Notes under the pieces: model-generated
Databases searched by the model: none
The model's input: the letters and a program-made list of their open reading frames with translations, nothing else
What the model was told of the DNA's origin: nothing
Program-made: the position numbers and the translations under genes
From: Coenobita brevimanus
Lineage: Eukaryota; Arthropoda; Malacostraca; Decapoda; Coenobitidae
Assembly (NCBI GenBank): GCA_032717465.1
Contig: CM064748.1
Span: forward strand, 7,367,238-7,431,237
Direction of reading: 5' to 3'
DNA: 64,000 nt
In this document: positions 23,662 to 33,365 of the stretch, in pieces
Layout: every line of letters starts with the position of its first letter
Numbering within the stretch: the stretch's first letter is position 1

Positions 23662-26577
23662 TTTAGCTAGCTAACTGGCGGTTGGTTTCGTTGGTTTTTG
23701 AGGTAGGTGTTTTGTGGTTTGTGGGTGACTAGCAGCAGTATTGCAGTCTCTTGAGATCACTTGTCAGTGTATGTTGTTAGATGCGGGTACTGTTTGAGTA
23801 ACTTGTTGAAGTTGGTTTTCCGTTCCCGTAGAGTTTCATAGCGTTTAGTATATAGGATGTGGGTCGGTTGATATGGCTCTTGGGCTACTTGGGAACCATC
23901 TGTGAAAATTAAGGTTGTTGTCTTCGGTGGTGTTCTTAAGCTTGTTTGTAGATGTTATTACTGTGGATTTCTATTTTTCCCCAGATCTATTCGGCCTGAC
24001 TGTGGAGTCTGATGTTCAAAGGTAGGGTTTTGGTTGTTAAGTGGATCTGCTCAGTGTTGAGTGTACAGGGATAATGTTGATCCGTCGCGAATCTAAGGGC
24101 CTTGTTTTGGATGACCTGTAGCTGTTTTTAACTGATTTTTGCTTAGTGTGTGAGTTGGTATGGGGGGGTATTCTAGGATTGGGAGGACTAATGCCTTGAC
24201 AAGATGAGCTTTGATTTTTATAGGCATATTTTTAAATCGGTACAGGCGGCTTAGGGCCCAGGTAGCTTTTTGTTTTCTATCTTTTATACTTGGGAGGTAT
24301 CCTCTTGTGTTGAGTTTAAATCCTAGCATTTTACCCTCTTCTTTAAATTCAGTGATTTCATCGTGTATTATTAGTGGTTCTTTTCTGGTGTTCCCTAGTT
24401 AGATCACTGTGAATTTATTAATATTTGTCTGGATTTTCCACTGGGTTTCGTGTGAGTTAATTTTTTCAAATTCGTTTTTCGTCCCGGTGTTCATAATGCT
24501 TCGGGAGGGGCCTGGGTAGTATGTGAGTTGTGTAATGTCGTCTGCGATGCTTATGTTGATGCCGTGTGTTGCTTGTGGTGTGTCATTGGTGTAGATGGTG
24601 AATAAAGTTGGGGATAAGACGCTTCCTTGTGGAACTCCACAGCACAGGTCGAAGCTTGGGCCCAAATGATTGTTGATTTTGATTTTAGCTTTTCTGTCAT
24701 CGATGAAATCACGAAGTAATTTTTCGGTGACTGTTGGAAGGTTTAGACTTAATAGTTTGTATTTAAGTCCGAGGTGCCACACCTTACCGAAAGCTTTGGT
24801 GATGTCCCTGAGGACTACCTGGCATTGACCTTTGTTGGCCTTGTGGATTGCAATGTACTCAGTGGCGATGGCGATTGCATGAGTAGTGCCTCTATTATTT
24901 CGAAATCCGTACTGGTGTTATTGTATACACTGTTGGATTCTAAGTATATTCTAAGTCTTTTGTTTATGATGTTCTCAAGTATTTTTCCAGGGACTTCTAG
25001 CAAGGAGATGGGTCTATAATTTTCCACCAGATGAGGATTTTTGCTCTTCTTAGGGATCAGCTTCAGGGTGGCGGTTTTAAACTTGTCTGGAAAGTAGCCT
25101 ACGGATATTGTTGCGTTGATGATTTGGGCTAATTTGGATATGGCTATTCTGGGCAGGTTAGATAGAATGGTTTTGTTGAATCCACTTTCGCCTGGGCACG
25201 TCTTTTTTCATTTTGTTGATGATTGTGGTAATTTCTTCTTCTGTGATGGGGGAGGTAAAGATAGTTTCAGAATCAAGTCTGGTGGGGTCCGCTGAGTGAA
25301 AGTGGGTAAGTCTATCGAGGTTGTTGTTGAGGTATTCTCTTACAATGCAATCTTGGATGGGGTGATTTTGGTTTTATTCTTCTTCTTGGAATATTGTTTC
25401 CCAGTGTTTTCTGTGGGTGGCTTCCTTCTCACGAGGTGTGTGTTGTCTGGAACCGTTGGTGTCTAGTAGGTAATGTGGGTCTGGGTTGTAGTTGCTGGAA
25501 AGAGCTTTTATTTTGCACCAGAAAGTGGTAGGGTCTTTGTAAGTGTTTGCTGTATTGGTTATGATATTGGCCCAGTGTGTGTTTTGTTCTGTCAGGAGAG
25601 CAGTTTGGAGTTGAGTCTAGTGATTTGTAGAGTCTGTAGTGTGCTAGTGACCAGCCGTGTGTTTGTGAGTGTGTTCTGAGCGCATTGAACCGATTAATTA
25701 AATTTTGGGTATCCCTGCTGAGTCTGGGGTGTGTCGTTGTTCTGTTTGTGGTGAAGGGGATATTGTTGTGTATTGAGGTTTGTATTTTTGTGTACCAGTC
25801 GTCTAGAGACTGGTCAATTTCTTCCAGAGTGTTTCTGTTTGGGTTTGGGAAATTGGAGAAGGATGTGATAAGTTCTTCTTTCAGTCCGTCCCAATATGCC
25901 CTTGCAAAGTTGGGTCTGGGTTGTGCTGGGACTTGAGTTGGTGTAGTGGAGATGGTGACTATGATTGGGGTGTGATCACTGGTAGTGAGGGGTCCAGGTG
26001 TGAAAAGTATATTGTGGTATGCCTTTAGGTTGCTTAGTGCTATGTCTGGGGTGGCGTTGGAGTTGTGTGAATGGTATGTGGGGAAGTGAGGGCCTAGGTG
26101 TTTCCGTGTAGTGCCTGCTATGAGTCTTGCTAGTTGTTTGCCTATGGTGTTGGTGGTCCTGTTTCCAAGAAGGTAGTGTTTCGCATTGAGATCGCCTATT
26201 AGATATACTGGGATGTTTCTTCTAAACAGGTTGATAAAATCTGGGGTTGGTAGATAGGGTCGGCTGGGAGGTAAATAAACTGTTGCTATGATGATTTTTC
26301 CAGTATGTGTTGTGATCCCTGCAGCAAGCATATCTGATATAAAATGGTCTAAAATTTTGTGGTTAATGTTATTCTTTACAGCTATTGCTGAGCCGTCCAT
26401 GGGACGGTTGAGGGAGTTTCTTTTGTGGGTTGTATAGCCAGGTATTTTGAGGGGTGTATGTGCTGGGATACCGTGGCTGTTTAGTAGTATGATGTCGGGG
26501 TCTATGGTGCGGAAGGTGTTGATGAGGCCCAGGTTTCTTCCTGCCCAGTTCAGTACATTATGTTGTAGAATTTTCAT
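23662..26577 (-). pseudogene. LINE-D ORF2: endonuclease and reverse transcriptase, broken
   Basis: ORF2 starts at the ATG at 26575-26577 (MKILQHNVLNWAGRN), overlapping the end of ORF1 by 20 nt. The apurinic-type endonuclease spans about 25950-26577, with LIGDLNAKH and TSDHTPIIV motifs. The usual catalytic Glu region reads ILLNSHG instead of the common ETxL type. The frame runs to 25429. Further pieces are in other frames: 24815-25027 (MENYRPISLL, RT fingers), 24399-24782 (FTIYTNDTP and IADD, the catalytic box), and 24093-24329 (thumb, WALSRLYRFKN). At least three frame changes are needed, so it is not functional. Confidence 0.85.
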
Positions 26578-28188
26578 TCCTTGTTCTCTGTGGTCTGCTG
26601 TGGTGAGGTTGTGCTGTTTTGTTACGCGTTTCCTGACATTGTAGGAGGAATTTTTCTTCCTCAGTGTTAGCGAGTCTGATCAGGTCCTGGAAGTTATTGA
26701 ATTTTTCTGATATGGCTCTGATTTCATCCATTGCAGTAGTGTTAACCGTTGTTGTTTTTTTACCAGTGCCTTGTGTTCTTTGCAGGCTCTGGACAGCTCT
26801 CTGCTGTTGTAAAATTTGTTGGTTCTCCACAGGGATGGTAGGATTACCACCTCTGTTTGCCTCTTGCGTTTTTCTGTTGTTTGGTGGTCTATGTCTTCGG
26901 TTTCAGTGTCAGGGTTGCTCTAGGCGGTGGTGGTCCCGGTGTTGTTGTTGTCTAGCGTGGTTGTTTCTGCTGGGAGGTGTGATGATTGATCTGGGGGATG
27001 GGATAATGGTGTGGGGGTTGTGTGTGGGTCTTCTGATGATGTGGGAGCTGTTTCTGCAGGGGTATGTGTTGCTGGTTCTTGGGGGGTGGGGCGTAAGTGT
27101 GGAGTTTGTGAGAGGGTTTTCTGTTGTTGAGGTGGAATCGGTTTCTCTGGGGCTTGATGTTGAGTTGAGTGGGTTGGTTGGGAGGGGGAGTAGGTTTGCT
27201 GTCATTGCAGGGAGGATTGCTTGCAAGATTTTGTCAGAGGGGGGTTTGGGGGGTAGTTTTAGGATGAGAAGACCATTGAGTCTGCAGCTTTGTTCGAGGG
27301 TGGAATTGAAGCTGCCTGGGGAAGCCATTTCATGCATATGTGCATTAATAATGAGCACCATATACTCTGTGAAATTGGTAGTCTGGTTAAGAATATTGTT
27401 TAGGTTTGAAGTGGGGTTCTGGGAGGTGTTTTTGCTTGTTGGGTTACTTGGGCATAGCTAATGCCAGGGCGAACTGATGCATCCTGGGGGTTGGATATTT
27501 TGGTCTTCACGATTTCTTTCCTTTTTTGGCATTTCATTGCCATTGTGCGGTGGTTTTCCCCGCAGTTGATACATTTTTTGGTGTGGGAGTTACAGCTGGT
27601 CCAAGTATGCTCTGTGGATGAGCATTCTGAGCAGATTTTATAGTCCTTGGGTTTTGGGCAGTTTTTGGTGTGGGAGTCTAGCTCGTAACATTTTGTGCAG
27701 GTTAGGACGTTTATGAATGTCTCTGCTTCAATTTGGTGATTGCTGATGCAGAGGTGGAACAGTCTAATTCCTTCCCCTGCCTTTTGTGCCATTTTTGCGT
27801 CTTCGAACTGAATCTTGAGGAAGTTGGTCTTACCAAATTTAGTCACGTTTTCGACTTTGGCCCAGGAGTTGTTTCGCATGAGTTCGTTTGAAATTTCGTC
27901 CTCAGTGTGGCAGTATATGAGATCATCTACTTTGGAGCTAATAATGCTCCTGTTGGCTTTAACTTCTGGTGGGAGTACTGCCGTGAACCCATGTTGTTGG
28001 AGAGGATTTTTCAGTTTGGTGGAGAGCAATTCATCTGCGTAGTGATCGGTGGATGTGGAGACTATTATGGCCTCCCTGGATGTTTGTAGGCCATTTATTT
28101 TTATGTTGAAGGGAGCTACTATTTCCAGTAGTTTTTGTTTAGCTTGGTTGTCTTGGGGGGAGCTGTGTTTGATCTTGACTTTCCCCAT
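26558..28188 (-). pseudogene. LINE-D ORF1, gag-like nucleic acid-binding protein, frameshifted
   Basis: The ATG at 28186-28188 opens MGKVKIKHSS; the frame is open for 262 residues to 27400. It holds an RRM-like N-terminal part and three zinc knuckles in a row, CTKCYELDSHTKNC, CSECSSTEHTWTSC and CINCGENHRTMAMKC (about residues 163-225), typical of jockey/I-group ORF1 proteins that coat the element RNA. After 27400 the sequence continues in another frame through a Ser/Thr/Pro-rich linker to a C-terminal segment (MDEIRAISEKFNNFQDLIRL), with a second break near 26870, ending at 26558 just inside the ORF2 start. Confidence 0.82.
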
Positions 28189-28733
28189 TTTTGTAGTGAT
28201 GGTTATAAATTTGGGATTGGTCCATCCTACCTAAATCTTGGGCTTTTTAGACCTAAGCTCCCCCCCCCCCTCTAAAGGGAGTGACCACTTGCAAGGTCTA
28301 AGGAGCACCCAAGATTCCTAACCCTACCAGAGAAAAACCCACCTTGGCAAAAACTAGACCACCCCCGAGTGGGGCTCCCTCGTGCGTATAGCCTCAGGGT
28401 TCGGCGTCGTTTTCACCAGGGCATCTACTGGGCGAGCCTAGTGGACCGTAGTTTAAAAAGAACCGCCAGATCAGGCAGATTGTATTAGGTGGAAGGTGAT
28501 ATTGAATAGGATCACAAGTTCTTAAGGTGCTGTGTAATGTCTGCAGTTACAGCAGCTAGAGTGGGCAGGTCAGAGCTATAAGATGGCAGCGGTTTATCTC
28601 TAGAGTGAGAGACATCCGTAAGTTCTGCTCCCCAAGATCAAGATGCTGAGTCATCCAGATGTCAGAGGGAAGGGTGGGAGGTGTTTCCACCACGGCTGCC
28701 AGGTAGAGAGTGGTCATCGACTTGACATGCATG

Positions 28734-28744
28734 GGGGACCCGCT
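28734..28744 (-). other. Target-site copy, histone-distal side of the A'/B' insertion
   Basis: GGGGACCCGCT here matches GGGGACGCGCT at 30705-30715 on the other side of the insertion and GGGGACGCGCT upstream of H2B (45870-45880). I read it as an 11-bp target-site duplication with one change. Confidence 0.7.
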
Positions 28745-28848
28745 GTTGTTGTTGAGATTCGTCCATTTTATTAAAAAAAAAAAAAAATGGACCCGGGCTC
28801 AGGGTGGAGAGCCAGCCAGAGTTATCAGATATGGCAGTGGAGCAGCCT

Positions 28849-29946
28849 CTACGAGGAACTGCTGGGGCTGGTTAGTTTGGAAAATAAGGTTATGTCTGTC
28901 TGTTTTAGACAGCCTAGGAGAATGTCGGAATTAAAGGCCGACTTAAAAATGCTGGAGATTTCTGCCTCGCTGAGGGTGTCGTTGTAGCAGAGGTCAGGTT
29001 GAGAAGCGTGTGGAGTAGGGCGTTCAGGATCTATCTCGGCAGGTGGCGGTGGTTTGGGCTGTTTCTTCTTCTTCCTCCTCCTGTTCGATGTCGGTGGTGG
29101 GGAGGGAGAGGTACAAGCCTCCTCGGTGGCCTGGAGGTTCACGACAGCAGCAGGTGGTGAGGGGGAGGTGTGGTTGCTTTCTTCCTGTAGGATGGAAAGG
29201 ACAGGAGAGGTGGCCCTTCCCTCAGCTGCTGACGGCGCGCGGTGGTCTTCGGCGGTGTTGGTGTCGATGTCCATGGGTGGGGCAGAGGTAGTGCAGGAGG
29301 AGGCAGTGGCTCTATTTAGAGAAGCGTCAAACTGCAGCCTTTTCCGCGGTGTTGTGCAGGGTCTGGGAGGCTGCAATGTGGTGGTGTGACGCTCCTGACG
29401 AGGGGCTGGCCGAGCATCACGAGTGAAGCTCTGAGGGAAGACAAGGCGTGGCAGCTCATTCTTCTCAAAGATTTCAGGGAGTAGAACGAGCATTGCTGCC
29501 TTGTCACCGCCATAGAAAGCCTTCGCCATCGCGATGCACATGGCGACAATGGTATCCACATCTCCAGGACATTGGGGATCCTCAGGCTGGCGCCCCTGGG
29601 CCGTGGGGCGCCGCTGTGCATAGGCAGAGCCTTGCACAGCTGCACCTCCCGGTCCAGTGACGTCTCTAGCCTTGGGACCCTTCGGTGTCCGGAGAATGTG
29701 GAACTCCACTGTCTTGCCCTGGCGTAATGAGAGCGAGAGGCGCCGAGAAGAGGTAGCAGCGATCCCTGAGTGATGCACAAATACATCGGCGCCAGAATCC
29801 TGGCGCCGGATGAACCCGTACTTCGCCCTGACGCTGTACCACTTCATGGTGCCAGTGATGGTGGTGGTCTGCTCTCCTCCTTCAGGCTCAGCTGCCAGAT
29901 CAGCCCCCCTCAACGGGTCGCGAGCTGTGGCAGAAGTAGAGGCCAT
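28849..29946 (-). CDS. Retroelement-encoded cold-shock (Y-box-type) protein, 365 aa
   Basis: ATG at 29944-29946 (MASTSATARDPLRG). The frame is also open upstream through the A' tail, but that part is not element B'. Residues about 32-112 form a Y-box-type cold-shock domain: GTMKWYSVRAKYGFIRR (RNP1-like), VFVHHSGI (RNP2), TVEFHILRTPKGPKARDVTG and PGGAAVQGSAYA. Known Y-box domains bind single-stranded DNA and RNA and act as chaperones. A predicted helical segment (about 127-170, DVDTIVAMCIAMAKAFYGG) follows, then TTPRKRLQFDASLNR, Pro/Ser-rich linkers, and a basic RRRKKKKQPK. The RKRLQ segment and basic run recur in the related ORF at 33432-34146. A gag-like role is inference. Confidence 0.75.
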   Translation of the reverse strand: MASTSATARDPLRGADLAAEPEGGEQTTTITGTMKWYSVRAKYGFIRRQDSGADVFVHHSGIAATSSRRLSLSLRQGKTVEFHILRTPKGPKARDVTGPGGAAVQGSAYAQRRPTAQGRQPEDPQCPGDVDTIVAMCIAMAKAFYGGDKAAMLVLLPEIFEKNELPRLVFPQSFTRDARPAPRQERHTTTLQPPRPCTTPRKRLQFDASLNRATASSCTTSAPPMDIDTNTAEDHRAPSAAEGRATSPVLSILQEESNHTSPSPPAAVVNLQATEEACTSPSPPPTSNRRRKKKKQPKPPPPAEIDPERPTPHASQPDLCYNDTLSEAEISSIFKSAFNSDILLGCLKQTDITLFSKLTSPSSSS

Positions 29947-30015
29947 GCTGGAGAAAGGAGATGTTGCTGCTACCGATGCTGGACCGCGAATCCGGGGGGG
30001 GGGGACGCTGTTGTT

Positions 30016-30080
30016 GTTGTTTGTATATTCACCCCACAGCATGGTGGGGAACGGGCAAACATGAGAGCCCGTCCGGGAAA
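30016..30080 (-). other. 3' tail hairpins of element A' (minus copy)
   Basis: Reading minus: ACGGGC...GCCCGT, then TCCCCAC-CATGCT-GTGGGG, GAATAT and a CAACAACAACA repeat. Same structure as the tail at 60824-60888. Confidence 0.75.
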
Positions 30081-30720
30081 ATGCAGAAAAGGCTCCAATG
30101 AAGGAGCAAAGCATGGACGGCAGACTGGCAGACAGGGCAAGGGCAGCAGAGGAAGGGAACGATGCGATGGTGGTGAGGAAACAGCCCGATGATCAACGAG
30201 GCGAGGGGGAGAGAGCGGTACACTGCACGGCGCCGATGGAAGGGGCGCCGGCAAGCTCAGGTGGAAATCCCCAAACGACTCGATGGTGGTTGGCGGCCGG
30301 CTGCTCGGTGTTTGTAGAGGGCAGAGAGGGACGAGAGCTATGTAGACGGAACGGCGCCGATGGTGAGGGCGCCGAAGCTCACGATGGAAGCGTCCTGACT
30401 CTGCCCTCAACCCCCATCACTCGCTCCAGCTCTCCACAGCAGCAGGTGGATGCACAAAGGGGAAGCTCAGTCCAGGTGGTCACGAGGGCACAACCCCGGT
30501 CCTGGTGGTGATGGAGGGAAGAGCCGTCGGCCGGGTAGATAAAGGGCGGAGGATCCTAAGCCTCCTGGTGGACCGACCAGGGCGCTCCCTATGATGGAAG
30601 GACAGGCCTGACCCCCTCGGCTGAAACGGCTGCTGTGGAGAGCTGGTCCCGCCGGGAACAGCGGTGGTGTTGCCTCAGCGAGAGGTGGGCTGCGAGCAGG
30701 GGGTGGGGACGCGCTTGCTG

Positions 30721-30897
30721 AAATCCTTACATGTGCTTGATGCCAGATCGCAGCCCGGCTTCTGCCTCCTTCCCACTCGCGGGTCGGATGGGGCCGGATC
30801 GGGAAGACGGGTATTTAAGGGAAGGTCGTGGGCGGGTGACGCATTAGTCTTCTTCTGAAGGTCCTACTCCAGCGACGACGAAGACGATACTACTACC
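30721..30897 (+). promoter_or_regulatory. H2A promoter, copy 5
   Basis: TATTTAAG at 30812-30819. The minus-directed former H2B box CCTTACATG at 30725-30733 has lost its TATA (TGTAAGG). The leader runs to the ATG at 30898. Confidence 0.75.
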
Positions 30898-31269
30898 ATG
30901 TCCGGACGTGGCAAGGGAGGCAAAGTGAAGGGAAAGTCCAAGTCCCGATCTAGCAGGGCTGGGCTCCAGTTCCCCATCGGCAAGATCCACCGTCTCCTTC
31001 ATAAAGGCAATTACGCCGAGCGTGTGGGTGCTGGTGCCCCCTTCTACTTGGCTGCAGTCATGGAGTACCTAGCAGCTGTAGTGCTTGAGCTGGCTGGCAA
31101 CGCAGCCTGTGACAAGAAGAAGACTCGTATCATTCCCCGTCACCTGCAGTTGGCTATCCGTAATGACGAGGAGCTCAACAAGCTCCTCTCTGGCGTCACC
31201 ATCGCCCAGAGAGGTGTCCTGCCTAACATCCAGGCTGTGCTGCTCCCCAAGAAGACGGAGAAGAAGTAA
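30898..31269 (+). CDS. H2A: Histone H2A, copy 5 (full-length, mutated)
   Basis: An H2A of normal length (123 aa) with the complete [20 protein letters not shown] tail, so it keeps the ancestral N-terminus lost from copies 1-4. Changes at normally fixed sites: [10 protein letters not shown] for [17 protein letters not shown] for [17 protein letters not shown] for [10 protein letters not shown] (acidic-patch E61 lost), AACDKKK for AARDNKK, and AQRGVLP for AQGGVLP. Loss of E61 would weaken docking of proteins on the nucleosome acidic patch. The ORF is intact with promoter and stem-loop, but function is doubtful. Confidence 0.9.
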   Translation: MSGRGKGGKVKGKSKSRSSRAGLQFPIGKIHRLLHKGNYAERVGAGAPFYLAAVMEYLAAVVLELAGNAACDKKKTRIIPRHLQLAIRNDEELNKLLSGVTIAQRGVLPNIQAVLLPKKTEKK

Positions 31270-31307
31270 ACACTTACAAGAAATCCTTCTTCTTCTTCAC
31301 CTCCATC

Positions 31308-31323
31308 GGCTCCTTTAGGAGCC
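31308..31323 (+). terminator. H2A 3' stem-loop, copy 5
   Basis: GGCTCCTTTAGGAGCC, perfect stem; purine-rich downstream element follows. Confidence 0.9.
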
Positions 31324-31954
31324 ACATTCGTTTCTTGAGAGAGAATAGACTTTGGCATTGCCCAACATCATCTTTGTGTATGGATGAATGTGTTGGTATA
31401 CTGTATGTATGTGTCTGTATGTGCGTATAATGTGGTATGTGTTGAATGCTGGCATATGTCTGTGGCTATATTTATGTTCGGTTGGATGTAAGAAGCTACT
31501 GACATCAGTGAAGGTCGATTAATAATATTATTATTCCTACTATTACATAGCGTCTTGTCCCGTTCCCAACTGCACCTACATAATACTGTACTGTATAATT
31601 ATGCCTCCTAAATAAATGCCTGGCCGGGTGGATGAATGAAAACACAGGTGATGATGGCTATTCTCCCACCATCGAAGGAATGGACAAAGTCGTTCAGTGA
31701 CAGAGGATATGGTGATGTATACAACAGTATATATATTATCCGTGTGGTGACGACCATGGTGGATTTAACACCCCGAAATAGCAATAATGGTAATAATGAA
31801 GAAAATACTATTCATTCATTTCTCTCGTCATTGAGAGTAGTATTACAACAACTACTTACTACAAAATCAAAAACCACCACCACCATCTATTCATCCATCC
31901 ATTCATTCATCATCATCATCATCATCATCAAAGATTAATTATAATAATAATAAT

Positions 31955-31986
<32 letters not shown>

Positions 31987-32073
31987 GCAGCCATCGAACT
32001 GCGAACTCCGGTGAAAGCCTGCTTAGTGAAACTGTTGGGAGGCGAGTGTCAGCCACCTTGTCAACCATCTCTT

Positions 32074-32135
32074 CTATATAATGCACTTGCGGTCGTGCAA
32101 GTACCAACCGGATCCATTTAAATTTGATTTCAGGC
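32074..32135 (-). promoter_or_regulatory. Orphan histone-type promoter (unit 5)
   Basis: CTATATAATG plus GGTCGTGCAAGTACCAACC and TTGATTTCAGGCCT, as in the other units. No histone gene follows on the minus strand. Confidence 0.6.
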
Positions 32136-32688
32136 CTCAGCGGTTGATGCAATGCTTGTACGATGGGTGATTGGTGGGTTTTGGCACTTAGAGAAAACGG
32201 CCGTGACAGCGACAAATTCAAGGGATAACTTGTTCATATGCAAACATTCTGTCTGTCTAACACTTAGGCATTCATATCATGCACTGTGTGTGTGGTGCCT
32301 CACCGACGTGACTGACTGTTTTCTCTTCTCTAGGTGCATCCTTCAAGTTTGCTACTCGTGCATATGAAGTCAGAAATACCTTGGATTAGTGGGATATGCC
32401 TTCACGACTTATGGAGGCGACTCCCGGAGCACAGCAGAGGAGATGCTGTCGCAACAGGATGGAAATTGCCCTGATAGGTATGGGGAAAGCTTTCCTGAAA
32501 TGGGGGGGTGGGGTGTTAGATCAGAGGGTCAGAGAAAGCAATGGCCCAGCAAAATAAGTGATAATGTATATGTATGCAGACGTCCATTAAAATTAGATGT
32601 AGAAGCAAAATTGACAGTTGCCTAATCCCCCCCCTTTTTTTTTTTTTACAACAGCCAGAGAGAGAGAGAGAGAGACAGAGAGAGAGAG

Positions 32689-32761
32689 GTTTGGTATGGT
32701 TCAGTTAGGTTAGGGTAGGTTAGGTTTGGTTATGTTAGGTGTGGTAAGAGTTGGTTGGGTT
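32689..32761 (+). repeat. Degenerate TTAGG-like telomeric repeat tract
   Basis: GGTTTGGTATGG, then GTTAGGTTAGGGTAGGTTAGG, GTTATGTTAGG. This resembles the arthropod telomere repeat TTAGG with many variants. It may be an interstitial telomere-like microsatellite. Confidence 0.5.
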
Positions 32762-32894
32762 GCATTACATGTCTTCATATCTGTTACATTGAAAAAAAAA
32801 AAAAAAACTTTTTGGTGCTAGCTAACCTGCTCAACGTCTGCATTTACTTAGACTACTATGCCTTCATTCATTCTCTTTCACAGAAATTAGGTGT

Positions 32895-32913
32895 GGACCT
32901 CTAAAAGAGGTCC
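32895..32913 (-). terminator. H4 3' stem-loop, atypical
   Basis: Reading minus, GGACCTCTTTTAGAGGTCC lies 72 nt after the H4 stop, followed by GAAAGAGAA about 13 nt further, a good downstream element. The stem is longer and the loop shorter (3-4 nt) than the usual 6 bp plus 4 nt. Confidence 0.65.
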
Positions 32914-32984
32914 AGGGGTTATTGTTGTTGTGTGCTTTGCCGTGGCCAGGTGGAATAGTGCCATGCAGTTATGCACGCACCCTC

Positions 32985-33308
<324 letters not shown>

Positions 33309-33365
33309 TCAGACCCAGTAGTGAGTGTCCGCTCCGCTCCCAGCACCAACAATGATGATGACCCC

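Larger units (their letters stand above)
23662..28733 (-). mobile_element. LINE-D, near-full-length jockey-like non-LTR retrotransposon
   Basis: A minus-strand element of about 5.07 kb: 5' region above 28188, gag-like ORF1, then ORF2 with endonuclease and reverse transcriptase. The 598-bp fragments in units 1-4 are its 3' end. The 3' end TTAGCTAGCTAAA abuts the H2B downstream element. Its 5' limit is placed at the target-site copy at 28734 but is uncertain between about 28450 and 28733. A box ACGACGCCGAACCCTG (28395-28410, minus) is shared with the other LINEs. Several frameshifts make it inactive. Confidence 0.8.
28745..30704 (-). mobile_element. Composite retroelement A' + B' in the H2B start region (unit 5)
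   Basis: Minus-strand insertion flanked by GGGGACSCGCT. Two pieces lie head to tail. A' (30704 to about 30017) has no convincing ORF and ends in a two-hairpin tail plus a CAACAA repeat. B' (about 30010-28745) encodes the cold-shock protein and ends with GTCCATTTT...AAAATGGAC plus CAACAACAACA. Between them lies a degenerate target-site copy, AGCGTCCCCCC. The A' 5' end is about 26 bp from the H2B-directed TATA-like CATGTAAGG at about 30725-30733. The same A'-B' order occurs on the plus strand at 60190-61561. Confidence 0.78.
31324..32894. other. Spacer between H2A copy 5 and H4
   Basis: Undeleted version of the post-H2A spacer. It holds AATAAA, ATC and CAG repeats, the orphan promoter (32074-32135), sequence absent from units 2-4 (32241 onward), (GA)n at 32659-32688 and a degenerate TTAGG-like tract. 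No gene is seen; no histone H1 frame was found. Confidence 0.7.

Noticed and set aside
31324..32894. Histone H1 gene
   Set aside because: No Lys/Ala/Pro-rich frame or winged-helix motif was found on either strand, though an orphan promoter is present.
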